A DNA stretch of 64,000 nt from Sphaerisporangium siamense (GTDB lineage: Bacteria; Actinomycetota; Actinomycetes; Streptosporangiales; Streptosporangiaceae). The stretch covers positions 5,642,001 through 5,706,000 of the forward strand of contig NZ_JACHND010000001.1 in the NCBI RefSeq assembly GCF_014205275.1, read 5' to 3'. Shown piece by piece: positions 24,408 through 33,717 of the stretch (its first letter is position 1; each line of letters begins with the position of its first letter). The notes below the pieces were generated by a model. That model was not told the origin of the DNA. It worked only from the letters and a program-made list of their open reading frames with translations, and searched no databases. The position numbers and the translations under genes are program-made.

Positions 24408-27158
24408 TCAGTCGGTGATCGCCTTGTCGAGCGCGTCGCGTAACTGGCCGCGGGTGGTCACGCCGAGCTTCGGGAAGACCTTGTAGAGGTGGGAGGCCAC
24501 CGTGCGGTGGGACAGGAACATCTGGTCGGCGATGTCCCGGTTGGACAGCCCCGCCGCGGCGAGCTGCGCGATCTGGTACTCCTGCGGGGTCAGCCGCACC
24601 AGGCCCTCGTCCGCCCTGCGCCGCGCTCCCACTCCCGCGCCCCGCAGCTCCGCACGCGCCTGCTGCGCCCACGGCCCGGCGCACTGGCCCTCGAACAGAT
24701 CCAGAGCGCGCTGCAGCTCGGCGCGCCCCGCGCTGACGCGGCGGTGCCGGCGCAGCCACTCCCCGTAGACCAGCCGGGTTCTGGCCTCCTCCAGCGGCCA
24801 CTCGGCCAGGCCCGGCTCGGCCAGGGCCCGCTCGAAGGACGCGGTCGCCGCGTCGCCGTCCACGGCCAGCAGGGCGTCGGCCCGGTGGAACCTGATGCGG
24901 AGGTAAGAGGAGTCGTACACGCCGGGGTCGGGGGAGACGGCGGCGATCAGCTCCCGGGCCGCGTCGGCCATGTTCGCGCGCACCGCGGCCTCGGCCAGGT
25001 CGGCGACCGCCCACATCTCGGTGATCCCGTCCGCGGACGGCGACCCGGGCGTGGCGAGCTCGGCGAAGGCGTCGAACGCCTCCCGGTGGCGTCCGCCGGC
25101 GAGCGCGGCGAAGCCTTCGGCGCGGCGGATCTCGGCGCGGATGAAGGCGGGCACGGTGATGCCGAGCAGCTGCTTCGCGCGGTCGAGCGAGGCGGCGGCG
25201 CGCTCCACATCGCCGCGCATCGCCCAGACCTCCGCATGAAGCACGGCGCTGATGCCGCCCTGGAACGCCACGTCCGACTCCAGGGCCAGCCGCGACGCCT
25301 CCTCCAGGACGACCTTCGCCGCCCGGAGCCGCCCGGCGACGACGTGCCCCCGCGCCACGCGGTTCAGTGCGATCGTGAGCTGGCCGGTCGCTCCGGCGCG
25401 CCGGGACACCGCGACGACCTCGCGCCACGCGGCCTCCGCCGTCGGGAGCATCTGCAGGGCCTCGGCGGCGTTGGCCAGCCCCATCAGCAGCAGCACGTCC
25501 GGCGGGGCCTGCTCGACCAAGGCGGCGATGGCCGGCGCCATGTGCAGGTGTTCCCGGGGCATGAGCATGCTCAGGTTGACCACCCGCACCGGATGGTCGG
25601 GCGGGTGGCCGAGCGCGTCGATGGCGGCGGCGACCTCACGCCGTGCCGCCGGAGGGCTCGCGCTCTGGTAGCACTCGGCGACCGCGCACCCCACCAGGTA
25701 GGCGGCCAGGGTGGGATCGCTCGCGGCGACCCGGCGCGCCACGGTCACCAGTTCCGACAGGTCGACGGTGGACGTCCCGCGGATCATCGCCTCGATCGCC
25801 TCGGCGAACAGCAGCCGGGCGGTGAGCACGGGCTCGTCGGTGAGCGCGCGCGCCTCGTCGATGAAGCCGTGCATCGCCGAGGTCAGCCCCGCCTGCTGCG
25901 CCGCCTCGACGGCCAGGGTGAGCCGCCGCGCCCGGCGCTCCGACGACGGCGACAGCCGGGCGGCCCGCTCGAAGGCGTGGACGGCCGTGCGGGTGCCGCC
26001 CCGCGCGCTCGCGCTCTCGGCGACCGCCTGCAGGGCCGCGGCCACCTGCTCGTCGCGGCCCGCCGTGGCGGCGGCGCGGTGCCAGACCGACCGGGTCACG
26101 TCGTCGGCGAGGACGTCGGCGAGCGTGCGATGCGCGCCCATCCGCTCCGCGAGCGTGGCGGTGGTGTAGACGGCGGACTGCACCAGCGGATGCCGGAACG
26201 CGATGGTGTCGTCGGCGCAGAGCACGAGCCCCTCCTGCTCCGCCGGGGCCAGGTCCTCCACGCCGAGCCCGCGGATGGCCGCGGCCGTGAGCAGCTCGGT
26301 GAGCGACGAACCGTCGTTCGCGGCGGCGAGCAGGAGCATCTGGCGGGTGCGCGGCGGTGTGGCGGACACGCGGGTGGCGAAGACCTCCTGGAGTCGTTCG
26401 GTCAGGGGCAGCCGGGGCCGCAGGCTGCTCATGTCGAGCAACCCCTGGTCGTGCAGCGCCTTCGGCAGCTCGACCAGGGCGAGCGGATTGCCCTGGGCCT
26501 CCGCGAGGATGTGCCCGCGCAGCGGCCCGGTGGGCGGCAGCCCGAGCCGGTCGAGCAGCCGGCCGGCGTCGTCGGTCGCGAGGCCCGTCAGGTGCAGGCG
26601 CGGGACGGCGAGCTCAGGGATCGGCTCGGCGCCGCCGGACCGGCAGGCGGCCAGCAGCACGATCGGGCTGAGGGCGAGGCGGCGCGCGACGAAGCGCAGC
26701 ACCTCGACGCTGGAGTGGTCGAGCCACTGCAGGTCCTCCACGACCAGCAGGAGGGGGCGCTCGTGCGCCACCTCCTCCAGCAGGCCCAGTGCGCCGAGCC
26801 CGACGAGGAACGGGTCATGGGAGAAGTGGTCGTCGAGGCCGAGCGCGGCGCGCAACGCCGACGCCTGAAGGGGCGGCAGGCCGTCGATGCGGTCCCGGAC
26901 CGGGTGGAGGAGCTCGTGGAGGCCCGCGAAGGCCAACTGCGACTCCGTCCTGGTGCCGGTGCAGCGCAGGACGCGCAGGTCCCTGGTCGCGGCGGCCGCG
27001 GCGGCGGCGCTCAGGAGCGTGCTCTTGCCGATCCCGGCGTCGCCGTGGACGAGCAGAGCCGACCCGCTGGTGCGGACGCTGTCCAGCATGTCCCGTATCT
27101 GGCATAGCTCGGCCTCTCGGCCGATCATGTGCCCTTTGTCTGTTAATTCGGTTGTCAT
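24408..27158 (-). CDS. LAL-type LuxR family regulator (AAA ATPase plus LuxR helix-turn-helix)
   Basis: A 916-residue large ATP-binding LuxR-type regulator. Walker A GDAGIGKSTLL is near residue 40 and Walker B LLLVVEDLQWLDHSS near residue 125. The middle about 500 residues are TPR-like helical repeats. The C-terminal LuxR domain is LTPQEYQIAQLAAAGLSNRDIADQMFLSHRTVASHLYKVFPKLGV. These regulators often activate secondary-metabolite or sugar-utilisation genes. The ATG at 27158 has an AGGGGG ribosome site. No biosynthetic cluster adjoins it; nearest are DUF11 surface proteins. Confidence 0.94.
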   Translation of the reverse strand: MTTELTDKGHMIGREAELCQIRDMLDSVRTSGSALLVHGDAGIGKSTLLSAAAAAAATRDLRVLRCTGTRTESQLAFAGLHELLHPVRDRIDGLPPLQASALRAALGLDDHFSHDPFLVGLGALGLLEEVAHERPLLLVVEDLQWLDHSSVEVLRFVARRLALSPIVLLAACRSGGAEPIPELAVPRLHLTGLATDDAGRLLDRLGLPPTGPLRGHILAEAQGNPLALVELPKALHDQGLLDMSSLRPRLPLTERLQEVFATRVSATPPRTRQMLLLAAANDGSSLTELLTAAAIRGLGVEDLAPAEQEGLVLCADDTIAFRHPLVQSAVYTTATLAERMGAHRTLADVLADDVTRSVWHRAAATAGRDEQVAAALQAVAESASARGGTRTAVHAFERAARLSPSSERRARRLTLAVEAAQQAGLTSAMHGFIDEARALTDEPVLTARLLFAEAIEAMIRGTSTVDLSELVTVARRVAASDPTLAAYLVGCAVAECYQSASPPAARREVAAAIDALGHPPDHPVRVVNLSMLMPREHLHMAPAIAALVEQAPPDVLLLMGLANAAEALQMLPTAEAAWREVVAVSRRAGATGQLTIALNRVARGHVVAGRLRAAKVVLEEASRLALESDVAFQGGISAVLHAEVWAMRGDVERAAASLDRAKQLLGITVPAFIRAEIRRAEGFAALAGGRHREAFDAFAELATPGSPSADGITEMWAVADLAEAAVRANMADAARELIAAVSPDPGVYDSSYLRIRFHRADALLAVDGDAATASFERALAEPGLAEWPLEEARTRLVYGEWLRRHRRVSAGRAELQRALDLFEGQCAGPWAQQARAELRGAGVGARRRADEGLVRLTPQEYQIAQLAAAGLSNRDIADQMFLSHRTVASHLYKVFPKLGVTTRGQLRDALDKAITD

Positions 27159-27511
27159 GGCCCCCTAATTCCACCATCAAGCAGACGGATCCGCAGGGCA
27201 CGATTCAGTAATTTGACGGAGGAAACCGACCCGGCGACATTCGTACAGTTTTCAACTGGTGGACCGTTCGGTCGCAGAGATCATGATCGAGTTCGCCGGC
27301 ACAGGGGGCGTCACCGCGGCCCGGGTTCGACCCGGCCGGTGTTCATGCCGCTCACGGCCGATGTCGCGCCGGTGCCGGTGACGGGGGCGGGAAGAGCGCG
27401 TGCCACCGGCCGTCGGGGGGCGGCCGGGCGGCGTCGTTCCGCCGAGCGGGTCCGCGGACGGCACGGCGTGCCGGCCTCCCGATGGACACAAAGACGTGAG
27501 GAGCAGTTGAC
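27159..27511. other. Intergenic region upstream of the LAL regulator
   Basis: This 353-bp divergent gap is A/T-richer near 27160-27290, where the LAL promoter must lie, and plain high-GC from 27300 on. I see no convincing gene, palindrome or paired -35/-10 box. A GAGGAG ribosome site for the XRE gene is at 27498-27503. Confidence 0.5.
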
Positions 27512-27937
27512 ATGATCGATCCCAGCCGCGTCCGGACCCCGGAGGAGCTGTCCCAGCAGTTGCGCGCGTTGTTCCGGCGGGGGAAGTGGAGTCACCAGCG
27601 CCTGGCCGAGGCCGCCGGCCTCAGCCCCGCCACCGTGCACGGCATCGTCAGCGGCGCCACCACGATGCCCCGCACCGGCACGCTGGTCGCGTTCGTGACC
27701 GCGTGCGGCGAGGACAAGGAGCAGTGGCTGATGGCGCGCCGCCGCGTGGCCGCCGGCGCGTCGGCGGCGTACTCGACCAGGGAGGAGCTCAAGAGCGAGG
27801 TGGAGCGGTTGCGGGCCCGGGCGGAGCGCGCCGAGGCCGCGCTGGAGGTCCTGCGGAGGAACGACCGGAGGCCGATCCGCCACATGCTCACCGGCCTCCG
27901 CGCCTCGCCCGCGCCGTCCGAGTGCTCGCACGCCTGA
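27512..27937 (+). CDS. Small XRE-type helix-turn-helix protein with C-terminal coiled coil
   Basis: A 141-residue protein. Residues about 10-65 form an XRE-like helix-turn-helix (LRALFRRGKWSHQRLAEAAGLSPATVHGIVSGATTMP). Residues about 85-125 are a charged heptad-like coiled coil (REELKSEVERLRARAERAEAALEVL). It resembles the helix-turn-helix proteins that head some actinomycete NB-ARC/LuxR regulators, but without the effector part. It stands alone, divergent from the LAL gene, and has a GAGGAG ribosome site. Confidence 0.82.
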   Translation: MIDPSRVRTPEELSQQLRALFRRGKWSHQRLAEAAGLSPATVHGIVSGATTMPRTGTLVAFVTACGEDKEQWLMARRRVAAGASAAYSTREELKSEVERLRARAERAEAALEVLRRNDRRPIRHMLTGLRASPAPSECSHA

Positions 27938-27958
27938 GCCCTGCCACACAGCCCCGTC

Positions 27959-28002
27959 CTGAGCCTGGTCACTGAGCCTGGTCACTGAGCCTGGTCACTG
28001 AG
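27959..28002. repeat. 13-bp tandem repeat, 3.4 copies
   Basis: The unit CTGAGCCTGGTCA is repeated three times exactly, plus CTGAG, in the gap between the XRE gene and the convergent response regulator. It is a likely slippage minisatellite with no visible function. Confidence 0.8.
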
Positions 28003-28016
28003 ACGCGCCACGTCCG

Positions 28017-28048
28017 GCGGCGGCCGGCGCACTTCCGCCGGCCGCCGC
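28017..28048. terminator. Bidirectional terminator hairpin
   Basis: A perfect 13-bp stem GCGGCGGCCGGCG with its complement, and a 6-nt loop, lie between the convergent XRE gene and response regulator. It can serve both. Confidence 0.65.
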
Positions 28049-28083
28049 GCCCGGGAACCCCGTACGGGACGCCCGGGCGGCCG

Positions 28084-28728
28084 TCAGTCGCCGAGGTAGC
28101 GCAGGACGGCCAGCACCCTGCGGCTGTAGACGGGGTCGCGCGGCAGCTCCAGCTTGTCCAGCAGCGAGGCGACGTGCTTCTCGACGGTGCTCAGCGACAC
28201 GTGCAGGCGCTCGGCGATCGCCGTGTTGACGTAGCCCTGGGCGAGGTGGCGCAGCACCTCCGTCTCGCGCGGGCTCAGCCTGCCCAGCGGGTCGGTGCGG
28301 GTGGTGTGGGCGAGAAGCCGGCGCACCACCTCCGGATCGACGGCGGTGCCGCCCGCGCGGATGCGCTCCAGTGCCTCCAGGAAGCCGGCGACCTCTGAGA
28401 CGCGGTCCTTGAGCAGGTACCCCACGCCCCCGGCGTCGTCCGCGAGCAGCCTGGCCGCGTACGTCTTCTCCACGTACTGCGACAGCACGAGCACCCCGAC
28501 GCCGGGGTGGCGCCCGCGGATCTCCAGCGCCGCGCGCAGCCCCTCGTCTGTGTAGGCCGGCGGCATGCGCACGTCGATCACCGCCACGTCGGGCGGCTGC
28601 GCGCCGACCGCGTCCAGCAGCGCCCGCCCGTCGCCGACGGCGGCCACGACCTCGTGCCCGGCGTCGGCCAGCAGCCGCGTCATCCCCTCGCGCAGCAGCA
28701 CCGAGTCGTCGGCCAGCGTCACCCGCAC
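28084..28728 (-). CDS. NarL/DesR-type response regulator
   Basis: A 214-residue two-component response regulator. The receiver domain has the acidic pair DD (7-8), phospho-acceptor Asp52 (VAVIDVRMPP) and the KD motif YLLKDRV. The C-terminal LuxR-type helix-turn-helix is LSPRETEVLRHLAQGYVNTAIAERLHVSLSTVEKHVASLLDKL. It starts with a GTG and overlaps the kinase gene by 10 bp, so the pair is one translationally coupled operon. Targets are not evident. Confidence 0.95.
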   Translation of the reverse strand: MRVTLADDSVLLREGMTRLLADAGHEVVAAVGDGRALLDAVGAQPPDVAVIDVRMPPAYTDEGLRAALEIRGRHPGVGVLVLSQYVEKTYAARLLADDAGGVGYLLKDRVSEVAGFLEALERIRAGGTAVDPEVVRRLLAHTTRTDPLGRLSPRETEVLRHLAQGYVNTAIAERLHVSLSTVEKHVASLLDKLELPRDPVYSRRVLAVLRYLGD

Positions 28729-29864
28729 GGGGCCTCCTTGGGCAGCGTGGCCGCGATCCTGGTGGGCCCGCCCGGCGGGCTGTCCACGGTGAACACACCG
28801 TCCAGCGCCCGCACGCGCCTGGCGAGCCCGGACAGCCCTCCCCCCGCGGGGTCGGCGCCGCCCGCGCCGTCGTCGGTGACGGCCACGCGCACCGTCCGCT
28901 CGTCCTCCCGCACCACGACCAGGATGTCACGCGCGCCCGCGTGCTTGATCGCGTTGGTGATCGCCTCGCGCGCGACGAAGTACAGGGCGGTCTCGATCTC
29001 CGAGACGGGCCGCCCGGCGATCTCGTAGCGCACGGTCACCGGTACGCCGGCCCGCTCGGCGACGCCCGCGAGCGCGTCGCGCAGCCCCAGCTCGTCCAGC
29101 GCCGTCGGGTAGACGCGCCAGGCCACGCTGCGCAGCTCGTCCAGGAGCCGGCGCGACTCGTCGTACGCCTGGGCGACCAGCCCGGCGGACCTGGCCGGGT
29201 CGGCGTCGTGCCGGGCCCGGCCGAGCAGCATGGCCAGCGCCAGCCCGCGCTGCTGGACGCCGTCGTGCAGGTCGCGCTCGATCCTCCGCCGCTCGTCGTC
29301 CACGGCGCGGACGATGTCCGAGCGGGTCGCGGTCAGCTCGGCGATGCGCCGGCGCATCCGCTCCCTGCCGTCCGGCCCGAGGAACCGGCCGGCGAGCAGG
29401 CGGTCGGCGGCGCCCGCGGCGAACACCCCGGCCGCGGTGAGCGCGAGCACGAACGTCCCGGTCACCAGCCCCACGACGCCGACGTTGCTGACCAGCTTCA
29501 CGCCGGGGAAGTCGACCGGCACGGGTTCGCTTCCGCCGGTGAGCAGGTCGCGCACCCCGCCGGACAGGAGCAGCACGCCCAGGATCACCCCGGCGATCAC
29601 GCCGTAGCCCGCCACGGGTCCCACGATCGCGCGCACGGCCAGGAAGCCGTACCCGCCGCCCGCGTCCGTCCGATACCCCAGCCAGGTGGCGAGCCGGGCG
29701 CGTTCCCACGCCAGCAGCCGCTCCCCGCCGTGGTCGAGGGCGGCCCGCGCCACCGGGATCAGGCGCGCGGGCCAGGCCACGCAGAGGAACAGCAGCTCGG
29801 CGACGCCCAGAACCGCGCCCGCCAGCACTCCCACCAGGATGCGCGCACCACGCCGACCGGACAC
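28719..29864 (-). CDS. DesK-type sensor histidine kinase
   Basis: A 381-residue membrane kinase. About three to four hydrophobic segments occupy residues 8-150. The HisKA_3 box is ERRRIERDLHDGVQQRG (phospho-acceptor His200), followed by an HATPase domain with N-box REAITNAIKHAGA and G-boxes VTDDGAGGADP and GLSGLARRV. There is no large external loop, which suggests sensing within the membrane. It is coupled to the response regulator and divergent from the serine hydrolase gene, which starts about 110 bp away. Confidence 0.94.
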   Translation of the reverse strand: MSGRRGARILVGVLAGAVLGVAELLFLCVAWPARLIPVARAALDHGGERLLAWERARLATWLGYRTDAGGGYGFLAVRAIVGPVAGYGVIAGVILGVLLLSGGVRDLLTGGSEPVPVDFPGVKLVSNVGVVGLVTGTFVLALTAAGVFAAGAADRLLAGRFLGPDGRERMRRRIAELTATRSDIVRAVDDERRRIERDLHDGVQQRGLALAMLLGRARHDADPARSAGLVAQAYDESRRLLDELRSVAWRVYPTALDELGLRDALAGVAERAGVPVTVRYEIAGRPVSEIETALYFVAREAITNAIKHAGARDILVVVREDERTVRVAVTDDGAGGADPAGGGLSGLARRVRALDGVFTVDSPPGGPTRIAATLPKEAPCG

Positions 29865-29975
29865 GGCCGCAGTCTAGGCACCCCACCGCACCCCTGGACA
29901 TGGCGGTTTCCCGTAACGAAGACGGAGGGCCGCCGCGATGCCGCCGGGCGAGGGGCGGTCACTAGCGTCGGGCGG

Positions 29976-31382
29976 GTGCTCAGAACCGTTGTCACCGCGA
30001 TCTGCCTGGCCCTCCTCCCGCCCGCCCCCGCGCCGCCGGCCGCCGCGCCGCTGCCCGCGTCGGTCGACGCCTACGTCGAGCGGTACCGGGCGGCCACCGG
30101 GCTGCCGGGTGTCGCGGTGGCGATCACGAAGGGGACCACGGTGGTCCACGCCGCCGGGTACGGCCGCACCGCCGCCGGCGAGCCGGTCACCCCCGACACC
30201 CCTATGGCGATGGCCTCGGTCAGCAAGTCGTTCACCGCGCTGGCCGTCATGCGACTGGCCGAGCGGGGCCGTGTCGCTCTCGACCAGCCGGTGCGCCGCT
30301 ACCTGCCCGAGTTCACGATGGCCGACCCGCGGGCCGCGAGGATCACCGTACGGCAGCTCCTCGACCAGACCTCCGGCATGGCCGACTCGGCCTTCCGCGA
30401 GAAGAGCCTGCCGCAGCCGCGAACCCTCCAGGGCGCGGTGGCACGGCTCAGGACGGCGCGGCTCGCCACCGATCCCGGGACGGCGTTCAGCTACCACAAC
30501 ACCAACTACCAGGTCGCCGCGCGGCTCGTCGAAGTGGTAGGCGGCCGGCCGTTCGCCGACCACCTCCGGGAGAACGTGTTCCTGCCGCTCGGCATGCGCC
30601 ACAGCAGGACGATCGACACCGACCGCGACCTGCCGCCGAGCGCGCGCGGCCACCTGTACGTCCTCGGCCGGGCCGTCGCGCTGCCGGAGCCCGCCGGGTT
30701 CGGCAACGGCTCCGGAGGGGTGCTCAGCACCGCGGCGGACATGGCCAGGTGGCTGATCGCGCAGCAGGCGGGCCCGCTGTCCCCGCGAGGCGTCGAAGAG
30801 ATGCGCACTCCGTCCCGGAGCAACCCGGAGTACGCCCTCGGCTGGATGATCGGCCGGACCCCGCGCGGCGCCCGCGTGCTGGAGCACGGCGGTGACCTGT
30901 TCACCTCCACCGCGCACCAGCTTGTGATGCCCGACTCGGGGTACGGCGTCGCCGTCATGGCCAACACCGGTATGGCCTACGCCGACGCGCACACCCTCAT
31001 GGACGGCCTGGTCGCCCTGATCGAGGGCGACGCCCCGCCGGTCCCCACGACGCTGCCGTCCCTGCTCACTGACGTCTTCTTCGTCCTGCTGACCCTGGTG
31101 ACGGTCGTGCTCGCGGCGCGGGGCGCGGCGCGCGCCCGGCGGTGGGCCACGCGCCGCACCGGATGGCGACGCTGGTGTCTGCTGCCGTACCTGGCGCCGC
31201 TCGTGGTGTGCGCCACGGTCGTCCCGGTGCACCGCGTGCTCGCCCGGGGGCGCGACGCCGCGTGGCTCCAGCTCGCCTACCTCTACCCGACGTTCATGGT
31301 GTGGCTGGTGACGGCGGCGGCCGCGTGCCTGGTCCTGGTGCTCGCCCGCCTCTGGTGCGCGGCCCGGCCACGACGCGGCTGA
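29976..31382 (+). CDS. Serine hydrolase (class C beta-lactamase fold) with C-terminal membrane helices
   Basis: A 468-residue protein. A signal sequence starts at the GTG at 29976 (VLRTVVTAICLALLPP). A beta-lactamase/penicillin-binding-like domain follows, with catalytic Ser81-x-x-Lys84 (SVSK), Tyr173-x-Asn175 (YHN) and the HGG motif (EHGGDLFT). The last about 130 residues carry three membrane helices, tethering the extracytoplasmic domain to the membrane. The family includes D-amino peptidases, esterases and beta-lactamases; substrate unknown. It is divergent from the two-component operon, whose sensor could respond to its activity. Confidence 0.92.
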   Translation: MLRTVVTAICLALLPPAPAPPAAAPLPASVDAYVERYRAATGLPGVAVAITKGTTVVHAAGYGRTAAGEPVTPDTPMAMASVSKSFTALAVMRLAERGRVALDQPVRRYLPEFTMADPRAARITVRQLLDQTSGMADSAFREKSLPQPRTLQGAVARLRTARLATDPGTAFSYHNTNYQVAARLVEVVGGRPFADHLRENVFLPLGMRHSRTIDTDRDLPPSARGHLYVLGRAVALPEPAGFGNGSGGVLSTAADMARWLIAQQAGPLSPRGVEEMRTPSRSNPEYALGWMIGRTPRGARVLEHGGDLFTSTAHQLVMPDSGYGVAVMANTGMAYADAHTLMDGLVALIEGDAPPVPTTLPSLLTDVFFVLLTLVTVVLAARGAARARRWATRRTGWRRWCLLPYLAPLVVCATVVPVHRVLARGRDAAWLQLAYLYPTFMVWLVTAAAACLVLVLARLWCAARPRRG

Positions 31383-31427
31383 GGGGCCCGGCGCCCGGTC
31401 GCGGCAGCCCGTGCCGCGCCGGTCGGG

Positions 31428-32012
31428 TCAGGTGAACGGCAGGGCCATCTGGTCGAGGGACCTGTCGGTGAGCTCGCGCAGGGTCCGGGTCTCGTCCTCG
31501 GCGCACCACCACTGCACGGCGATGCGCAGCGCGGCGAGGAACGCGGCGGTGACCAGCTCGGGGGCGGCGTCGCCTGGCTGCTCGCGTTCGGCCACGGCCC
31601 GGCTCAGGTCCTGTTCCAGCCGCACCCTGCTCGCGAGCTGGCGGGCCAGCAGCGACGGGTGGCGCATCGCGAGCCGGGCGCGCAGGTGCAGCTCGCGGTC
31701 GGAGGTCTCGAACTCGTCGTAGAGGCCGGCCAGCGCCTCGCGCAGCGCCCGCCAGGCGGTCCGGCCGGCGGGCTGCTCGCGGACGCGCCGCACCAGGGTG
31801 CCGAGGCGCTGCTCGTCGCCGTACAGGAGGGCGTCCTCCTTGCCGTCGAAGTAGTTGGAGAAGGTGCGCCGGGAGATGTTGGCGGCGTCGGCGATGGCCT
31901 CGACGGTGACGTTGTCCAGGCCGTGCTCGATGGCGAGCCGCAGCGCGGCCTGGTGGACCGCCTGGCGGGTCTCTTCCTTCTTGCGCTCGCGCAACCCTGG
32001 TGTGCTGCTCAT
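31428..32012 (-). CDS. TetR family transcriptional regulator
   Basis: A 194-residue TetR protein starting at ATG 32012 (MSSTPGLRERKKEETRQAVHQAAL). The helix-turn-helix is LDNVTVEAIADAANISRRTFSNYFDGKEDALLY, typical of the AcrR-like group, and a helical C-terminal domain includes QWWCAEDETRTLRELTDRSLDQM. It is divergent from an MFS exporter with a 108-bp gap and is its probable repressor. The gap contains a TGCCCA...TGGGCA interrupted inverted repeat, a weak operator candidate. Confidence 0.92.
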   Translation of the reverse strand: MSSTPGLRERKKEETRQAVHQAALRLAIEHGLDNVTVEAIADAANISRRTFSNYFDGKEDALLYGDEQRLGTLVRRVREQPAGRTAWRALREALAGLYDEFETSDRELHLRARLAMRHPSLLARQLASRVRLEQDLSRAVAEREQPGDAAPELVTAAFLAALRIAVQWWCAEDETRTLRELTDRSLDQMALPFT

Positions 32013-32120
32013 GGTGCGAACAATATTACCCGAACGGAATACGTGCCCAATGTGCAAACTTTCCCGATGGGCATGTAAGGTGTGGGCGTCGCATCCCGCC
32101 TCAACGTTCGGAGGTCGCGC

Positions 32121-33698
32121 GTGAGCGCACAGCCGGCGGCTCCCCCCGCTGCGGAGCCGATGACCCACCGGGAAGTCCTCGAATCCCTCAGCGGCCTGCT
32201 GCTCGTCCTGTTCGTCGCGATGATCAGCGGCACCATCGTCTCGGTGGCGCTCCCGCAGATCATCGGCGCGCTGAACGGCAGCCAGTCGCAGTACACCTGG
32301 GTGGTCACCGCGTCCCTGCTGGCCTCGACCGCCTCCACGCCCATCTGGGGCAAGCTCGCCGACCTGTTCAACAAGAAGCTGCTGCTGCAGATCTCCATCG
32401 TCATCTTCATGATCGGCTCGCTGGCCTGCGGGTTCGCCCAGAACACCGGGCAGGTCATCGCCTTCCGCGCCCTGCAGGGCCTCGGCATGGGAGCCCTGCA
32501 GATCCTCGCGCAGGTGATCATCGCCGCGATGATCTCGCCCAAGGAGCGCGGACGCTACAACGGCTACCTCGGCGCGGTCATCGCCGTGGCCACGGTCGGC
32601 GGCCCGCTGCTCGGCGGCCTCATCGCGGACGTCTCCTGGCTCGGCTGGCGCTGGTGCTTCTTCATCGCCGTGCCCTTCACCATCGCCGCCTTCGTGCTGC
32701 TCGCCAAGACCCTGCACCTGCCCACCGTGCGCCGCCCGGACGTGAGCATCGACTACTGGGGGGCCACCCTCATCGCCGTCGGCGTCAGCGTCCTGCTCAT
32801 CTGGGTCACCTTCGTCGGCGACTCCTTTGCCTGGGCCTCCTGGCAGACCGCCGCGATGGCCGGCGGCGGCGTGCTGCTGCTCGCCGCGGCCACCTGGGTG
32901 GAGTCCCGGGTCAGGGAGCCCATCGTCCCGCTGCACGTCATCCGCCGCCGCACGCCCGCCCTCGCCATCGTGGCCAGCCTCTCGGTCGGCATGGCCATGT
33001 TCGGCGGCGCGGTCTTCCTCGGCCAGTACTTCCAGATTGGCCGCGGCTACGGCCCCACCTCCGCCGGCCTGCTGACCATCCCCATGATGCTCGGCGTGCT
33101 CGTCTCCTCCACCATCAGCGGCCGGATGGTGTCGGCCAGCGGCCGCACCAAGCCCTACATCCTCACCGGCCTCGTCGTGCTGCTCGCCGGCTTCGCGGGC
33201 CTCGCCACCATCGACCACGCCACCCCGATGGTCCTCGTCTCCGCCTACATGCTCGCCGTCGGCGTGGGCGTCGGCATGTCCATGCAGAACCTCGTGCTCG
33301 TCATCCAGAACACCGTCCCGCTGAGCGAGATCGGCGCCGCCAGCGGCGCGGTCACCTTCTTCCGCTCCCTGGGCGGCACCGTCGGCGTCTCGGTGCTGGG
33401 CGCCGTCCTGGCCAACCGGGTCGCGACCGGCATCGCCGAGGGCCTGGCCAAGGCCGGGATCCCCGTCCATGGCACGGGCGCGGCGGCCGGCGGCCTCAAC
33501 CTCGCCGCCATGCCCGAGCCCGTCAAGGCGATCGTCCGCGCCGCCTACGGCGACGCTACCGGCCACATCTTCCTGGTCTCCGCCGCCATCACCGCCGTCG
33601 GCCTCGTCGCCGCCGCCTTCCTCAAGCCCGCCCGCCTGCGCGACAGCCTCGACCTGCCCGCCTCGCCCGCCGAGGACCAGACCCCCGCCGCCGTCTGA
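32121..33698 (+). CDS. MFS transporter, DHA2 (EmrB/QacA) family
   Basis: A 525-residue exporter with about 14 helices. Motifs are FVAMISGTIVSVALPQIIGAL, motif A GKLADLFNKKLLLQ, motif C-like GGPLLGGLIADVSWLGWRWCFFIAVP, and LSEIGAASGAVTFFRSLGGTVGVSVLGAVL near the end. This group exports drugs, dyes and antibiotics by proton antiport. The GTG at 32121 is chosen because it follows a GGAGG site by 6 bp; an in-frame GTG at 32082 lacks one. It is controlled by the divergent TetR gene. Confidence 0.94.
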   Translation: MSAQPAAPPAAEPMTHREVLESLSGLLLVLFVAMISGTIVSVALPQIIGALNGSQSQYTWVVTASLLASTASTPIWGKLADLFNKKLLLQISIVIFMIGSLACGFAQNTGQVIAFRALQGLGMGALQILAQVIIAAMISPKERGRYNGYLGAVIAVATVGGPLLGGLIADVSWLGWRWCFFIAVPFTIAAFVLLAKTLHLPTVRRPDVSIDYWGATLIAVGVSVLLIWVTFVGDSFAWASWQTAAMAGGGVLLLAAATWVESRVREPIVPLHVIRRRTPALAIVASLSVGMAMFGGAVFLGQYFQIGRGYGPTSAGLLTIPMMLGVLVSSTISGRMVSASGRTKPYILTGLVVLLAGFAGLATIDHATPMVLVSAYMLAVGVGVGMSMQNLVLVIQNTVPLSEIGAASGAVTFFRSLGGTVGVSVLGAVLANRVATGIAEGLAKAGIPVHGTGAAAGGLNLAAMPEPVKAIVRAAYGDATGHIFLVSAAITAVGLVAAAFLKPARLRDSLDLPASPAEDQTPAAV

Positions 33699-33717
33699 CC
33701 CGGCGCCGCCCGTCCGA

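Noticed and set aside
24489-27107. 872-codon open frame antisense to the LAL regulator
   Set aside because: Same reason: low-complexity Arg/Gly/His text, while the opposite strand has Walker and LuxR motifs.
27959-28002. Short CRISPR-like array
   Set aside because: Copies are contiguous with no spacers and only 13 bp long; no cas genes are present.
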